33,509 nt of DNA from NCBI GenBank assembly GCA_029820045.1, contig JALGVE010000007.1, positions 1-33,509 on the forward strand, read 5' to 3'. Source of the DNA: Candidatus Zipacnadia bacterium (GTDB lineage Bacteria; Armatimonadota; Zipacnadia; Zipacnadales; UBA5352). Below are positions 20,872-29,875 of the stretch, in pieces. The notes beneath the pieces were generated by a model that was not told the DNA's origin, did not search any database, and saw nothing but the letters and a program-made list of their open reading frames with translations. Numbering within the stretch: the first letter of the stretch is position 1; the number at the start of each line of letters is the position of its first letter. The position numbers were made by a program, and so were the translations under genes.

Positions 20872-23271
20872 TCAAGATTCGAGATGCTGTGGCCGGCGCG
20901 CGTGGGCGGCGGCGGCGAGGGCGAAGGCAATCGCGTAGACTGCGGCTCCGCCCAGCAGCACGGTCTGAAAGCCGTAGAGCTTGGCCAGCAGCATCGCCAG
21001 CACAGAGCCCAGGACCGAGGTGACACCGTTGACGCCCCAGGCCCAGGGGACAAAGGAACGGTCCCAGGAGCCGACCTCGCGTAACCCCGTGGGGAAGGGC
21101 ATCCCCATCGCAAAGCCCAGCGGCGCCAGAATCAGCATGGTCATGGCGGACCGGGCCTGGATCGGCCAGGCGAGAGTCGCGCTCAAGACCGCTGGTAGCA
21201 CGAGCACCAGCGCAACCACGCCCAGGCTGACGATGAGAGCCGCCAGTGCCGCTGAACGCAACATGCCCCGGCGCAGCCACCGCTGGCTGAAGAGGCTGCC
21301 CGCCCCGCTGCCCACCAGCAGCGAGAACAGAATGACCGACAGCGTCAGCGCGGGATAGCCCAGATAGAGAATGAGCTTCTGCGTGAGACAGACCTCGACC
21401 AGCATATAACCGGCGCCGAGCAGCATGAAATACAGGACCGCGCCGGTCAAGGAGGCAGTGGTTGCCCTGGCGTCCGCCTGCGCCCGGGAAAGCTGCCAGA
21501 CGGTCACGGCAGAGAAGACGACCACCAAGGCAGCCACCCCCAGCGCGAAGTTGCGAAAGCGGGCCGGGATACCCCAGGTAAAGTCTATGACGAAAGGCCT
21601 ATCATCCGTGCATGGAGTGACGTTCACTTCGATGGGGCGCCACCAGCGGTCAAAGCGCCTCGCGAACTCGTCAACTCCCACGCCCTCGTCGCGCAGCCAC
21701 TTGAAGGGCTCAGGCTCGTAGGCGCCCGGGAAGAACACGGGTACGAAGCCCAGCGCAATGGCCTGCTTCGCCAACTCGGCCGAGCGCACCTGCGAGAGCG
21801 GCCGGCGATGGACCATGACCATCTGCCGGTAGGGGCCCTCGGCGTACCTCTCCTGGGGCAGGCTCATGGCGGTCAGGTGTCCGAGAGCCTCCTGGGTGGT
21901 CAGGCCTTCCGCTCTGAGCGCCTGAAGGCCGGTGAGGAACAGGCGGGTGAGCACGAACGGGTTCTGACACACGACCACCACCTGGCCGTCGTCGCTCAGG
22001 TGAGCCAGGTAGTCGCGGAAGCCCTCGACCGTGTGCACGTAGCTCTCGACCAGGGCGAGGCTGCTTGCCGCCGTGGTAGCGGTCTTGGTCAGGGCCATGT
22101 ATATCAGATCATAGCGCTGAGACGAGCGGCGCACATAGCTGCGACCCTCCGCGGTCCTGACATCCACGTTGGCATAGTCATACACCGGCCCTGCGAAGTC
22201 GCGGAAGCGGCGCACAATGCTCAGCATGGAGGGGTTGAGCTCAGCGCCGTCAATCTGCTCGGCGCCGACCGCGAGCGCCAGGTGCACGTCCAGGCCGCCG
22301 CCGGGGCCGATGAGCATGACACGGCGGGGACGCGCTGTGCGAAAGGGGAAAAAGCCGAGGAAGCGCTCGCAACGTCCCGCTGTCTCGGCCAGGTCCCCAT
22401 CGAAGTGAATCATGTTCGTGGGCACTTCGCCGTCAGTCCAGATGTACAGGTCGTCCGTAGGATCGTACTCGCCGTTCGGGCGCGCGTAGGCTACAACGTC
22501 GGTGCGCGCGAAGGCGTTCCACTCGGTGTAGACAATCTTGGCCTTGAGGCTGGGGTTGCCCAGTTCCTGGAACAGGGGCTTGGCTGAGGGGTCCGGGGTC
22601 GGGCCCAGCCTGGGAAGGTCTATGAGGCGGGCATTGAGGTTGTAGACCAGCCCGGCCGCCATCAGCGCAGCCAGGAGGACCCCGCCGGCCCCGAGGCTCC
22701 AGCCAGGCGCGACCGCAGCGGCGGCGAGAGCCGCGAGAACGGCGCAAAGCAGCGGGACGTTGGTGGCGCCGAGGAACTGGAGGGCGATGATGACCGCACA
22801 ACTCCCGAGCGCGGCTCCGGTCAGGTCATAGAAATAGAGGCGGCCGCCCTGGGCTGAGTAGGCGGCGAAGGCGTGGCTCATGAAGGCGCCGGCGGCGACG
22901 AAGGGCAGGATGCAGATGGCGCCGACCACCGTCAGGGAAGTCAGCCAGGCAGAAAGCGGGGTGGAGAAGAGCAGATAGATGGAGAGGACGAAGGCGAGCG
23001 AAGCGGCGCCAGCCAGGAGGCTCAGCGTGCGACGCGGGTCGCGGGAGGCCTCCGACCTGCGCACCGCCACGAAGTCGAGCAAGCCGCCGATGCCGAGGCC
23101 GCAGATCGCGAGCGAGATCGCCAGAAAGACGAAGTGGTAGCGCAGCAGCACACTGAAGGCCCTGGTGAGGGCGACCTCGTAGCTGAGCACCGCCAGGGAG
23201 ACGAGGAAGACACCCGCGAGCACTCCGGCTGGCACCGATTCGCGCACAGCGGCCCGCTCAGTCAGCGCCAT
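20872..23271 (-). CDS. Membrane protein with central spermidine-synthase-like (SAM-fold) domain
   Basis: This 799-aa polytopic membrane protein has about six or seven N-terminal membrane helices (10-230), a cytoplasmic Rossmann-like domain (about 230-560) and about six C-terminal helices. The Rossmann domain has the nucleotide loop LIGPGGGLDVHLAL (near 320), an acidic strand end AELNP and the strand YDLIYMALTKT. The canonical aminopropyltransferase Asp after this strand is missing, so spermidine synthesis is doubtful; the architecture matches fused MFS/SpeE-like proteins of unknown role. The reading frame is open upstream, but ATG 23271 has an ideal ribosome site (aaggaagagg) and overlaps the topA stop region by 14 nt, indicating translational coupling. 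Confidence 0.82.
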   Translation of the reverse strand: MALTERAAVRESVPAGVLAGVFLVSLAVLSYEVALTRAFSVLLRYHFVFLAISLAICGLGIGGLLDFVAVRRSEASRDPRRTLSLLAGAASLAFVLSIYLLFSTPLSAWLTSLTVVGAICILPFVAAGAFMSHAFAAYSAQGGRLYFYDLTGAALGSCAVIIALQFLGATNVPLLCAVLAALAAAAVAPGWSLGAGGVLLAALMAAGLVYNLNARLIDLPRLGPTPDPSAKPLFQELGNPSLKAKIVYTEWNAFARTDVVAYARPNGEYDPTDDLYIWTDGEVPTNMIHFDGDLAETAGRCERFLGFFPFRTARPRRVMLIGPGGGLDVHLALAVGAEQIDGAELNPSMLSIVRRFRDFAGPVYDYANVDVRTAEGRSYVRRSSQRYDLIYMALTKTATTAASSLALVESYVHTVEGFRDYLAHLSDDGQVVVVCQNPFVLTRLFLTGLQALRAEGLTTQEALGHLTAMSLPQERYAEGPYRQMVMVHRRPLSQVRSAELAKQAIALGFVPVFFPGAYEPEPFKWLRDEGVGVDEFARRFDRWWRPIEVNVTPCTDDRPFVIDFTWGIPARFRNFALGVAALVVVFSAVTVWQLSRAQADARATTASLTGAVLYFMLLGAGYMLVEVCLTQKLILYLGYPALTLSVILFSLLVGSGAGSLFSQRWLRRGMLRSAALAALIVSLGVVALVLVLPAVLSATLAWPIQARSAMTMLILAPLGFAMGMPFPTGLREVGSWDRSFVPWAWGVNGVTSVLGSVLAMLLAKLYGFQTVLLGGAAVYAIAFALAAAAHARRPQHLES

Positions 23272-25789
23272 CCTCTTCCTTCGGTTCGGAATAGTCGCGG
23301 GTGTACCTGCATTTCGGGAAGCCGCTGCAGGCGATGAACTTGCCGCGGCGGCCCTCACGGATTACGAGCGGCTTTCCGCACTCGGGGCAGGCCTCATCTA
23401 TCGCCTCGGGTTCGGGGGGCTGGTAGCCGGCCTCGATGGCGGCGCTGAAGGGCTTGGTGCCCTTGCACTTGGGGTAGTTGCTACAGCCGAGGAAGCGCCC
23501 GCGCCGGCTCCTGCGCACGACCATCGGAGCGCCGCACTCGTCGCAGAAGACGCCGATGCCGCCGTCCGCCTCCGCCGGCTTTGCGGGCTGGTCTTCGGCG
23601 TCAGCCGCGTCCGAGTCCGCCTTGGGCGGCGCCTCGCCCAGGATCTCTTCGCCTGCGTAATCGCGGGTGTAACGGCACTTGGGGTAGTTGGAGCAGCCCA
23701 GGAACTTGCCGCGCCTTCCCTCGCGGACGATGAGGGCGCCTCCGCATTCGGGGCACAGCTCTCCGGTCAACTGCGGCTCAGCGCGCTCCTGCGGCTGGCC
23801 GTTCTCGTCAATGTTAGCGGTGTACTTGCACTTGGGGAACGCGGTGCAAGCGAAGAACCTGCCGCGACGGCCGGTTCTGATCACGAGAGGAGAGCCGCAC
23901 TCGGGGCAGACGAGGTCCGTCTCCTCAACCGGCGGACGCTCCAGGATGTCCTCGTCGAGGTCCTTGGTGTACTTGCAGTCGGGGTAGTTCTCGCAGCCTG
24001 CGAACTTGCCGCTGGCGGAGTACCGGACCAGGAGCTTCCCGCCGCACTCGGGACATACCTCGCCCTCGAGGACCTTGGGCGGCGCCTTCTCGACCTCCTC
24101 AAGCAGGGCCTCGAAGGGGTCGTAGAACTCGCGTAGCACGCTGACCCAGTCGCGCTCGCCGCTCTCGATGGTGTCGAGGTCTTCCTCGATGTGAGCGGTG
24201 AAGTCAACGTCCATGATCTCGGGGAAGTTGTCTACGAGATAGTCGGAGACCACGAGGCCGAGCGGCATCGGCACGAACTGACGCGCGTCCATGCGCACGT
24301 ACTCGCGGCGGCGGAGGGTCTCGATGATCTCGGCGTAAGTGCTGGGCCGGCCGATGCCGTTGGCCTCCAGCTCCCTGATCAGGGTGGCCTCGGTGTAGCG
24401 TGGCGGCGGCTTGGTGAAGTGCTGCTCAGGTGTGAGTTCGAGCAACTCCAGCGGCTGGCCCTCCTCCAGCTCGGGGAGGCGCTTGTCATCGTCGTCAGTG
24501 CGCCCCAACACCGCCAGGAAGCCGGGGAATATGACCACCGAACCGGTGGCGCGGAGGCCGTAAGGCCCGGCCTCGATGTCCACGCCGGTCTGATCGAGAA
24601 CCGCCGGCGCCATCTGTGAGGCGACGAACTGCTCCCAGATGAGCTTGTAGAGCCGGTACTGGTCATTACTCAGGACCGGGCGGAGATCCTCGGGAGTGCG
24701 CTGCGCGGAGGTGGGGCGGATGGCCTCGTGGGCCTCCTGGGCGCCCTTGGCCTTCTTGCCGCGGGCGCCGGGCCCGACGTAGTCGTCGCCGAAACGCTGC
24801 TTGATAAGCGCGACCGCCTGCTTGCGGGCCGGGGCGGCGATGCGCGTGGAGTCGGTGCGCATGTAGGTGATGAGGCCGACGGTGTCGCCATCCACCTCGA
24901 CGCCCTCGTAGAGCTGCTGGGCGACCATCATGGTCTTGCGGGCGGAGAAGTGGAGGGCGTTGGCAGCGGCGCGCTGCATGGTGCTGGTGATGAACGAGGG
25001 ACGTGGGTTGCGACGCTGTTTCTTGCGCTCGATGGCGGCGACGCGATACTCGGCGCGCTGAAGCTCCTCGACGATGGGTGTGACCGTTTCCTCGTCTGGT
25101 AGCTGCAGTTCCTCGCCATCGCGGGTCTTCAGCTCGGCCTTGAATTGATCATCCTCGCCGCCGGGGGTGAGCAGCGCTGTCACTGACCAGTACTCCACCG
25201 GCTCGAAGGCGGCGCGCTCCTTCTCGCGGTCGCAGATGAGCCTGAGAGCGACTGACTGGACGCGGCCGGCGCTCAGTCCGGTGCGCCTGCCGCGAGTGCT
25301 GATCTTCTGCCAGAGCAGGGGGCTGAGCTTGTAGCCGACCAGGCGGTCGAGGACGCGGCGCGCCTGCTGGGCCTTGACGCGGTCAATGTCTATCTCGCCG
25401 GGATGGTCGAGGGCCTCGCGCACTGCCTGCTCGGTGATCTCGTTGAACTGGATGCGGTGGGCGTTGTCGAGGTTGAGCGCCTCCAGCAGGTGCCAGGCGA
25501 TGGCCTCGCCCTCGCGGTCCGGGTCCATCGCCAGGTAGACCTCATCCACCTTGCTGAGGGCCTTCCTAAGCTTGCTGATGGTCTTGCGCTGGCGCGGGAG
25601 GATGGTGTACGTGGGCTCGAAATCGGCCTCCGGGTCTACGCCCATCTCCTTTGCCGGAAGGTCGCGGACATGGCCCATGGAGGCAAGCAGCTCGTACTCC
25701 TTGCCCAGGAAGCCCGCGAGAGTGCGGACCTTGGTGGGAGATTCGACGATTATGGCTTTCTTGCCAGGCACGTTCTCAACCTCAATCAC
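23258..25789 (-). CDS. topA: DNA topoisomerase I (type IA)
   Basis: This 843-aa type IA topoisomerase relaxes negative supercoils by transient single-strand cleavage. The TOPRIM domain shows E16 (IIVESP) and DPDREGE at 89-95. The active-site tyrosine is Y309 in GLITYMRTDS. The C-terminal quarter (from about 580) holds five four-cysteine zinc ribbons of the form CPECG...CxxYPxCxYT, more than in many homologues. The GTG at 25789 is the longest start; GTG 25771 lies 8 nt after gagg and gives an N-terminus closer to the family norm, so it may be the true start. The gene is 23 nt after dprA, a conserved neighbour order, and overlaps the next gene by 14 nt. Confidence 0.97.
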   Translation of the reverse strand: MIEVENVPGKKAIIVESPTKVRTLAGFLGKEYELLASMGHVRDLPAKEMGVDPEADFEPTYTILPRQRKTISKLRKALSKVDEVYLAMDPDREGEAIAWHLLEALNLDNAHRIQFNEITEQAVREALDHPGEIDIDRVKAQQARRVLDRLVGYKLSPLLWQKISTRGRRTGLSAGRVQSVALRLICDREKERAAFEPVEYWSVTALLTPGGEDDQFKAELKTRDGEELQLPDEETVTPIVEELQRAEYRVAAIERKKQRRNPRPSFITSTMQRAAANALHFSARKTMMVAQQLYEGVEVDGDTVGLITYMRTDSTRIAAPARKQAVALIKQRFGDDYVGPGARGKKAKGAQEAHEAIRPTSAQRTPEDLRPVLSNDQYRLYKLIWEQFVASQMAPAVLDQTGVDIEAGPYGLRATGSVVIFPGFLAVLGRTDDDDKRLPELEEGQPLELLELTPEQHFTKPPPRYTEATLIRELEANGIGRPSTYAEIIETLRRREYVRMDARQFVPMPLGLVVSDYLVDNFPEIMDVDFTAHIEEDLDTIESGERDWVSVLREFYDPFEALLEEVEKAPPKVLEGEVCPECGGKLLVRYSASGKFAGCENYPDCKYTKDLDEDILERPPVEETDLVCPECGSPLVIRTGRRGRFFACTAFPKCKYTANIDENGQPQERAEPQLTGELCPECGGALIVREGRRGKFLGCSNYPKCRYTRDYAGEEILGEAPPKADSDAADAEDQPAKPAEADGGIGVFCDECGAPMVVRRSRRGRFLGCSNYPKCKGTKPFSAAIEAGYQPPEPEAIDEACPECGKPLVIREGRRGKFIACSGFPKCRYTRDYSEPKEEDGAD

Positions 25790-25812
25790 GGCAATTGGCT
25801 GCGCCGCAAGCG

Positions 25813-26925
25813 TCAGATGCGCACGTACTGGTTGCCCGGGAAGCGCCGCACCAGGCCCTTGACCTCCAGCAACATCAGCGCGGAGGTCACCTCAGGAGTT
25901 CCCATCCCAAGTTCGGCGATGACATCGTCCACGTTGCGCGGCTGGTGAGTGAGCGCCTCCAGCACCCGCCGATGGTCAGCGGGAAGCTCATCGAGCTTGC
26001 GCTGGCGCTCCTGCGCCGGCTCGCGCTCGGGCACGGCCTGGAGCATCATGCCGAGGCCCTCGACCACGTCCTCGGCCGTCTCCACGAGGGTCGCGCCATC
26101 GCGAATGAGGCCGTGACAACCGCGGCTGAGCGGGCTCGTGACATTGCCGGGAACCGCAAAGACCTCGCGTCCCTGCTCCGCCGCCAGGCGGGCAGTGATG
26201 AGCGCACCGCTGGTAGTGGGGGCCTCAACCACGACAACGCCCAGCGACATCCCGCTGATGATGCGGTTGCGAACCGGGAAGCGTTCGCGCGTGGGCGGCG
26301 TGCCGGGCGCAAGCTCCGTGATGACAGCGCCGGAGGCGGCGATCTGGTCCTTGAGTTCGGCGTGCTGGGAGGGGTAGTTCACGTCTATTCCGCAGCCCAT
26401 CACGCCGATGGTGCGGCCGCCCGCCTCGAGCGCCCCACGATGGGCGTCACCATCTATGCCGAGCGCGAGGCCGCTCACGATGGTGAAGCCACGGCGAGCG
26501 AGGTCTCCCGCCAGCTTCGTGGCGACCATCTCCCCGTACGACGTGCGCCGGCGGGTGCCGACCACGGCGACCGCCAGGTCATCAGCGCGTTCCAGGCCGC
26601 CGCGCACAAAGAGCACCGGCGGCGGGTCGTCGCTCTCCCGCAGGAGCTTCGGGTAATGGTCATCGTTGATCGTCACCAGGCTTACGTGCAGCTCCGCGAG
26701 TGCGCGTATGGCCGCGGCGGCGTCCACCGTCGCCTCGGCATCGCGGAGCTTGCCCACGTGGACGGCCGTTATGCCCTCGACGGCGCGCAGGGCGTCACTG
26801 CTGGCTCCGAAGATGGCCTCGGGGCCCTCGAAGGCCTCCAGCAGGGCCATCTGGCGGCGAGGGGAGAGGCCGCTGGCGTTGAGCAGGAGCCAGGCCTCGG
26901 TTGATGAGTCGGGTTCAGGTTGCAT
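25813..26925 (-). CDS. dprA: DNA-processing protein DprA (Smf)
   Basis: This 370-aa protein loads RecA on incoming single-stranded DNA during transformation. An N-terminal SAM-like helical region is followed by the Rossmann-type DprA core: VGTRRRTSYG, the hallmark SGLALGIDGDAHRGAL, FPVRNRIISG, TTSGALITARLA and FAVPGNV. The C-terminal 65 residues form a winged helix (RRVLEALTHQPRNVDDVIAELG). The frame extends upstream to 27018, but that part is the translation of an intergenic hairpin; ATG 26925 gives the normal length. No clear ribosome site is seen. It lies 23 nt upstream of topA and is probably co-transcribed with it. Confidence 0.96.
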   Translation of the reverse strand: MQPEPDSSTEAWLLLNASGLSPRRQMALLEAFEGPEAIFGASSDALRAVEGITAVHVGKLRDAEATVDAAAAIRALAELHVSLVTINDDHYPKLLRESDDPPPVLFVRGGLERADDLAVAVVGTRRRTSYGEMVATKLAGDLARRGFTIVSGLALGIDGDAHRGALEAGGRTIGVMGCGIDVNYPSQHAELKDQIAASGAVITELAPGTPPTRERFPVRNRIISGMSLGVVVVEAPTTSGALITARLAAEQGREVFAVPGNVTSPLSRGCHGLIRDGATLVETAEDVVEGLGMMLQAVPEREPAQERQRKLDELPADHRRVLEALTHQPRNVDDVIAELGMGTPEVTSALMLLEVKGLVRRFPGNQYVRI

Positions 26926-26973
26926 GGATAGGGACGGACGTAGGACTAACGGCCACGGCAGCCTCACCCCCGG

Positions 26974-27008
26974 CCCCTCTCCCTCGCAACGGCGGCTCGG
27001 GAGAGGGG
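26974..27008. repeat. Perfect 10-bp hairpin, cccctctccc/gggagagggg
   Basis: Arms 26974-26983 and 26999-27008 pair perfectly around a 15-nt loop. It lies just upstream of the dprA start and would be in its leader if transcription begins farther upstream. It may be a REP-type element rather than a regulator. Confidence 0.7.
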
Positions 27009-27079
27009 GGAACAGCAAGGGGATGCAGCGTTGTTTGCCGCTTGCCGTCTCTCGCCTCCAGGTTCCAGCCTCCGTCGCA

Positions 27080-27367
27080 CGACGTCGGGCTAGGAAGCCC
27101 GACCTATGCGATGACGGCAGTACTGGCGCTGGCCGTTCGCCTTGGTTACTCGTTCTCTGCGTTCTCTGCCTCTCGTACGACGTCGGGCTAGGAAGCCCGA
27201 CCTATGCGATGACGGCAGTACTGGCGCTGGCCCTTCGCCTTGGTTACTCGTTCTCTGCGTTCTCTGCGTCTCGTACGACGTCGGGCTAGGAAGCCCGACC
27301 TATGCGATGACGGCAGTACTGGCGCTGGCCCTTCGCCTTGGTTACTCGTTCTCTGCGTTCTCTGCGG
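27080..27367. repeat. Three-copy 98-bp tandem repeat, each with a hairpin
   Basis: Copies start at 27080, 27178 and 27276 with an exact 98-bp period and only scattered substitutions; the third is short by a few bases. Each begins with the hairpin gtcgggct-agga-agcccgac and ends in the short direct repeat cgttctctg / cgttctctg. The period is not a multiple of three, so the ORFs across it are artefacts. It fills the gap between lapA and dprA. A 7-bp stem with a 12-nt loop (27386-27392 with 27405-27411) follows; nothing else was found in 26926-27485. Confidence 0.92.
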
Positions 27368-27485
27368 TCTTCGTTAGCCGTGGTCGGCGCTATCCGTGGC
27401 TCGCTAGCGCCGTCAGCCGAAAAGCAGCGCCAAGAGGCCTGATGGCCCCTTGGCTGAGTAGTGCGCGTCCGGGTCGGCTCGAGCA

Positions 27486-27875
27486 CTAGGTAGGTTCCAG
27501 GTCGGAATCGTCCGGCGCCTCTTGCCCACTGGTCTCGGCCAAGTCCGCCTTGAGCTGCTTGACCTGCTCGATCAGCCGGTTGACTTTCTTAGCACGCTCG
27601 TTGGACTGTTGCTTGACAGCGCTCAACTCGGCCTGGACGCTGGCGAGGGCGCGCTTGGCCGAAGCCCAGGGGCCCCACAAACTAACGGCCATCACCACGG
27701 CGCCCGCCACCAGCCCCACGAGGGGGAGGAAGGCAAGAGGCATGCTCTGCACGAATGCCTGCCCCGGTATCTGTAAGGTGACGACGTCCACTACCTCCTG
27801 GTTCCAGAAGGCGAAGAGGACGGCGTAGATCACGACGATGATCAACACGAGCACAGTGACGATGGCTTGGCCCAT
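27486..27875 (-). CDS. LapA-domain (DUF1049) inner-membrane protein
   Basis: This 129-aa protein has two N-terminal membrane helices (about 4-24 and 43-68) separated by a short loop carrying NQEVVDVVTLQIP, then a coiled coil (about 70-115) and an acidic tail. This is the LapA/DUF1049 layout; related proteins such as E. coli LapA (YciS) act with LapB in lipopolysaccharide assembly control. The function here is inferred from family only. The ATG at 27875 follows aaggggg. It starts 39 nt after the PQQ-propeller gene on the same strand, consistent with an envelope-related operon. Confidence 0.8.
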   Translation of the reverse strand: MGQAIVTVLVLIIVVIYAVLFAFWNQEVVDVVTLQIPGQAFVQSMPLAFLPLVGLVAGAVVMAVSLWGPWASAKRALASVQAELSAVKQQSNERAKKVNRLIEQVKQLKADLAETSGQEAPDDSDLEPT

Positions 27876-27914
27876 GCGATGACCCCCTTCGAGGGTGTCT
27901 TGCGCGCCCAGCGC

Positions 27915-29789
27915 CTATCGGGGTGGCTCCCCAGGCGGCACTTCCTCGGGCGGCATTGCCTCCATGCCCTCCATGCCCATGCCCGGCTCGCCCTGCATCC
28001 CCTGGGGCTGCTTGGGCTTGGGTGGGGCAGGCGGAGGCAGCTTGTTGTCCACGGTGAAGGAGACGACCTTGGCGGCGCGGTTCCCGCGCCAGTCGGTGGC
28101 CTCGAAGAGCAACCTCGTGACACCGTTGGGTAGGTTGGCCGCTGCGCCGCGCGGATCGTACATGTACCAAAGGATGCCGGCTTTCGCGTCGTACCTGAAC
28201 TCCGCCTCTTGACCGTTGAGAGTGACCTTCACCTTGTCAGGGTTGATGCCGGAGCCCTCATCAGTGCAGATGACCGAGACGAAGATGGGCGGAGTGCCCG
28301 GGACCGCAACCTCGTCCGCGTACCGGTCCGGGAAGTCATCCTCATCGGCGAGGTTGGGAGCGAAGGTCATGCGCACGCGGCCCTTGCCGGGGACCTCAAG
28401 CAGGGGCTCGGCGATGGTGGGCGGCACGTTGTCGGCGGCATAGGTGTCAAGGGCGTAGACGATGGCGTCATCACCCAGGACATAGAGCGTGTTGTCGGAG
28501 ACGGCGACGGCCGAGTCCACGTCGTCCTCGAACTTGTAGGTGCGCTGCGTTACCTGTCGGGTAGTGGGCTGACCGCCGGGCCCAGCTTCCTCCCCGGCAG
28601 GGATCTGCGGCTGCGCGGCTCCCGGCCCTCCACCGGCCTCTGCGGGAGGTTCTCCCGGCATGGCCCCGGGCATCTCCTCCATCGCCCCTGGCTCCAGAGG
28701 CATGTCCCCGCCGGGGACCATCTCGTGCCCGCCTGCGGCGGGCGCCGCTTCCTTCTTCTTCTCCGGGGCTGGGGGCAAGGTGTAGCTCCACTCGTGCTCG
28801 CCCTGGAGCGAGATGGCGATGACTTGCCTGGCGCCGGCCCGGAAGACAATGAGATTGCCGACCACAACCGGCGAAGAGCTGATCGGGTCAGTAACGCCCT
28901 CGGGGGGGTACTTCCAGAGGGCGCGGCCGTTGCCGGCATTGATGCCGTAGACGGCGCCGCCCTGAGTGCCGACGTAGATCATGCGGCCCTCAACGCAGGG
29001 GGCGCCGGTGACGATACCAGCGGTCTTGAAGCGCCAGAGGCGCCGGCCGGTATAGATGTCCCTGGCAATGACCTCCTTGCCGCAGGCATAGATGACCTTC
29101 TTGCGCTCGCCGGTGGGGGCGGCGAAGAATGCACGTTCAGCGACGGTCTTGGACCACTTCTGCCTGCCCTGGTGATCCAGGCAGTAGATGTGCCGGTCCT
29201 GGGAGCCAACTATGATCACATCGCGGTAGATAAGAGGGGTCGCCTTGATGTCTCCGGCGGTCTCGAACTGCCACAGCGGCTGGCGGGTCTCCAGGTCCAG
29301 GGCGACCAGGCGGTTGCTGTCCGAGCCGAAGTACGCGACCCCTGCGACGATGACCGGCGCGCAGTCAACAGGCGCGCCCATGGGGTAGCGCCAGTCCACG
29401 GAGCCGGACTCGGCGTCCAGGGCCCAGAGATTGCCGTCGCGCGAGCCGAAGTAGAGGGTGTCATCAGAGAGGGCAGGGCTGGAGTAGATCTCAGCGCCGA
29501 CCTCCTGCTGCCAACGGAGCGCGCCGCTGCTGCGATCCAGAGCGTACATGACGGGGCCGAGCGGGACGTAGACCGTATCGGCGCCGACAGCCGGCATGGC
29601 GACCGCCTCGGCGTTGTCGGCGTCCGCAATCGTGTACTTCCAGCGGAGGCTGGCCGGCAACTTGATAGAGGCGGGGCTGACGCCGCTGTTGTCAGGAGAG
29701 TAGCGGGGTAGCCAGACCCCCTCCTGGGCGGCGGCTGAGAGCGATATGAGAGCTACAGCTACAAGCAGGCAGACTCGCTTGTATCGCAT
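27915..29789 (-). CDS. Secreted PQQ-type beta-propeller protein with Pro/Gly/Met-rich linker and Ig-like domain
   Basis: This is a 624-aa exported protein. ATG 29789 follows ggaggg and gives a signal peptide ending in SLSAAAQ; the longer in-frame start is not supported. Residues about 25-350 contain six PQQ-like propeller repeats of the form LYALD...G...W (GALRWQQEV, GSVDWRYPM, QPLWQFET and others). A low-complexity linker rich in Pro, Gly, Met and Glu (about 350-430) leads to one more blade-like strand set, an Ig-like domain (about 500-580) and a methionine-rich tail. BamB-like scaffolds have a similar propeller, but the linker and tail are unusual. No quinone-dehydrogenase catalytic residues are seen. 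It is probably periplasmic or on the surface. Confidence 0.82.
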   Translation of the reverse strand: MRYKRVCLLVAVALISLSAAAQEGVWLPRYSPDNSGVSPASIKLPASLRWKYTIADADNAEAVAMPAVGADTVYVPLGPVMYALDRSSGALRWQQEVGAEIYSSPALSDDTLYFGSRDGNLWALDAESGSVDWRYPMGAPVDCAPVIVAGVAYFGSDSNRLVALDLETRQPLWQFETAGDIKATPLIYRDVIIVGSQDRHIYCLDHQGRQKWSKTVAERAFFAAPTGERKKVIYACGKEVIARDIYTGRRLWRFKTAGIVTGAPCVEGRMIYVGTQGGAVYGINAGNGRALWKYPPEGVTDPISSSPVVVGNLIVFRAGARQVIAISLQGEHEWSYTLPPAPEKKKEAAPAAGGHEMVPGGDMPLEPGAMEEMPGAMPGEPPAEAGGGPGAAQPQIPAGEEAGPGGQPTTRQVTQRTYKFEDDVDSAVAVSDNTLYVLGDDAIVYALDTYAADNVPPTIAEPLLEVPGKGRVRMTFAPNLADEDDFPDRYADEVAVPGTPPIFVSVICTDEGSGINPDKVKVTLNGQEAEFRYDAKAGILWYMYDPRGAAANLPNGVTRLLFEATDWRGNRAAKVVSFTVDNKLPPPAPPKPKQPQGMQGEPGMGMEGMEAMPPEEVPPGEPPR

Positions 29790-29875
29790 ACCAATCCCTC
29801 CAGACGGCAGCGAACGGCAAGAACTGCACAGACGCGGAAATCGCAGACAACGGCAACAGGTTCCCATCTCAACGA

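Noticed and set aside
23272-23358. N-terminal extension of the SpeE-like protein
   Set aside because: Overlaps the conserved last zinc ribbon of topA and lacks a ribosome site; ATG 23271 is clearly better.
26926-27018. 31-residue N-terminal extension of DprA
   Set aside because: Encoded by the cccctctccc hairpin region, with no similarity to DprA.
26666-27489. Plus-strand ORFs with repeated RRARKPDLCDDGSTGAG peptides
   Set aside because: Translation of the 98-bp repeat; the frame shifts between copies and there is no start signal.
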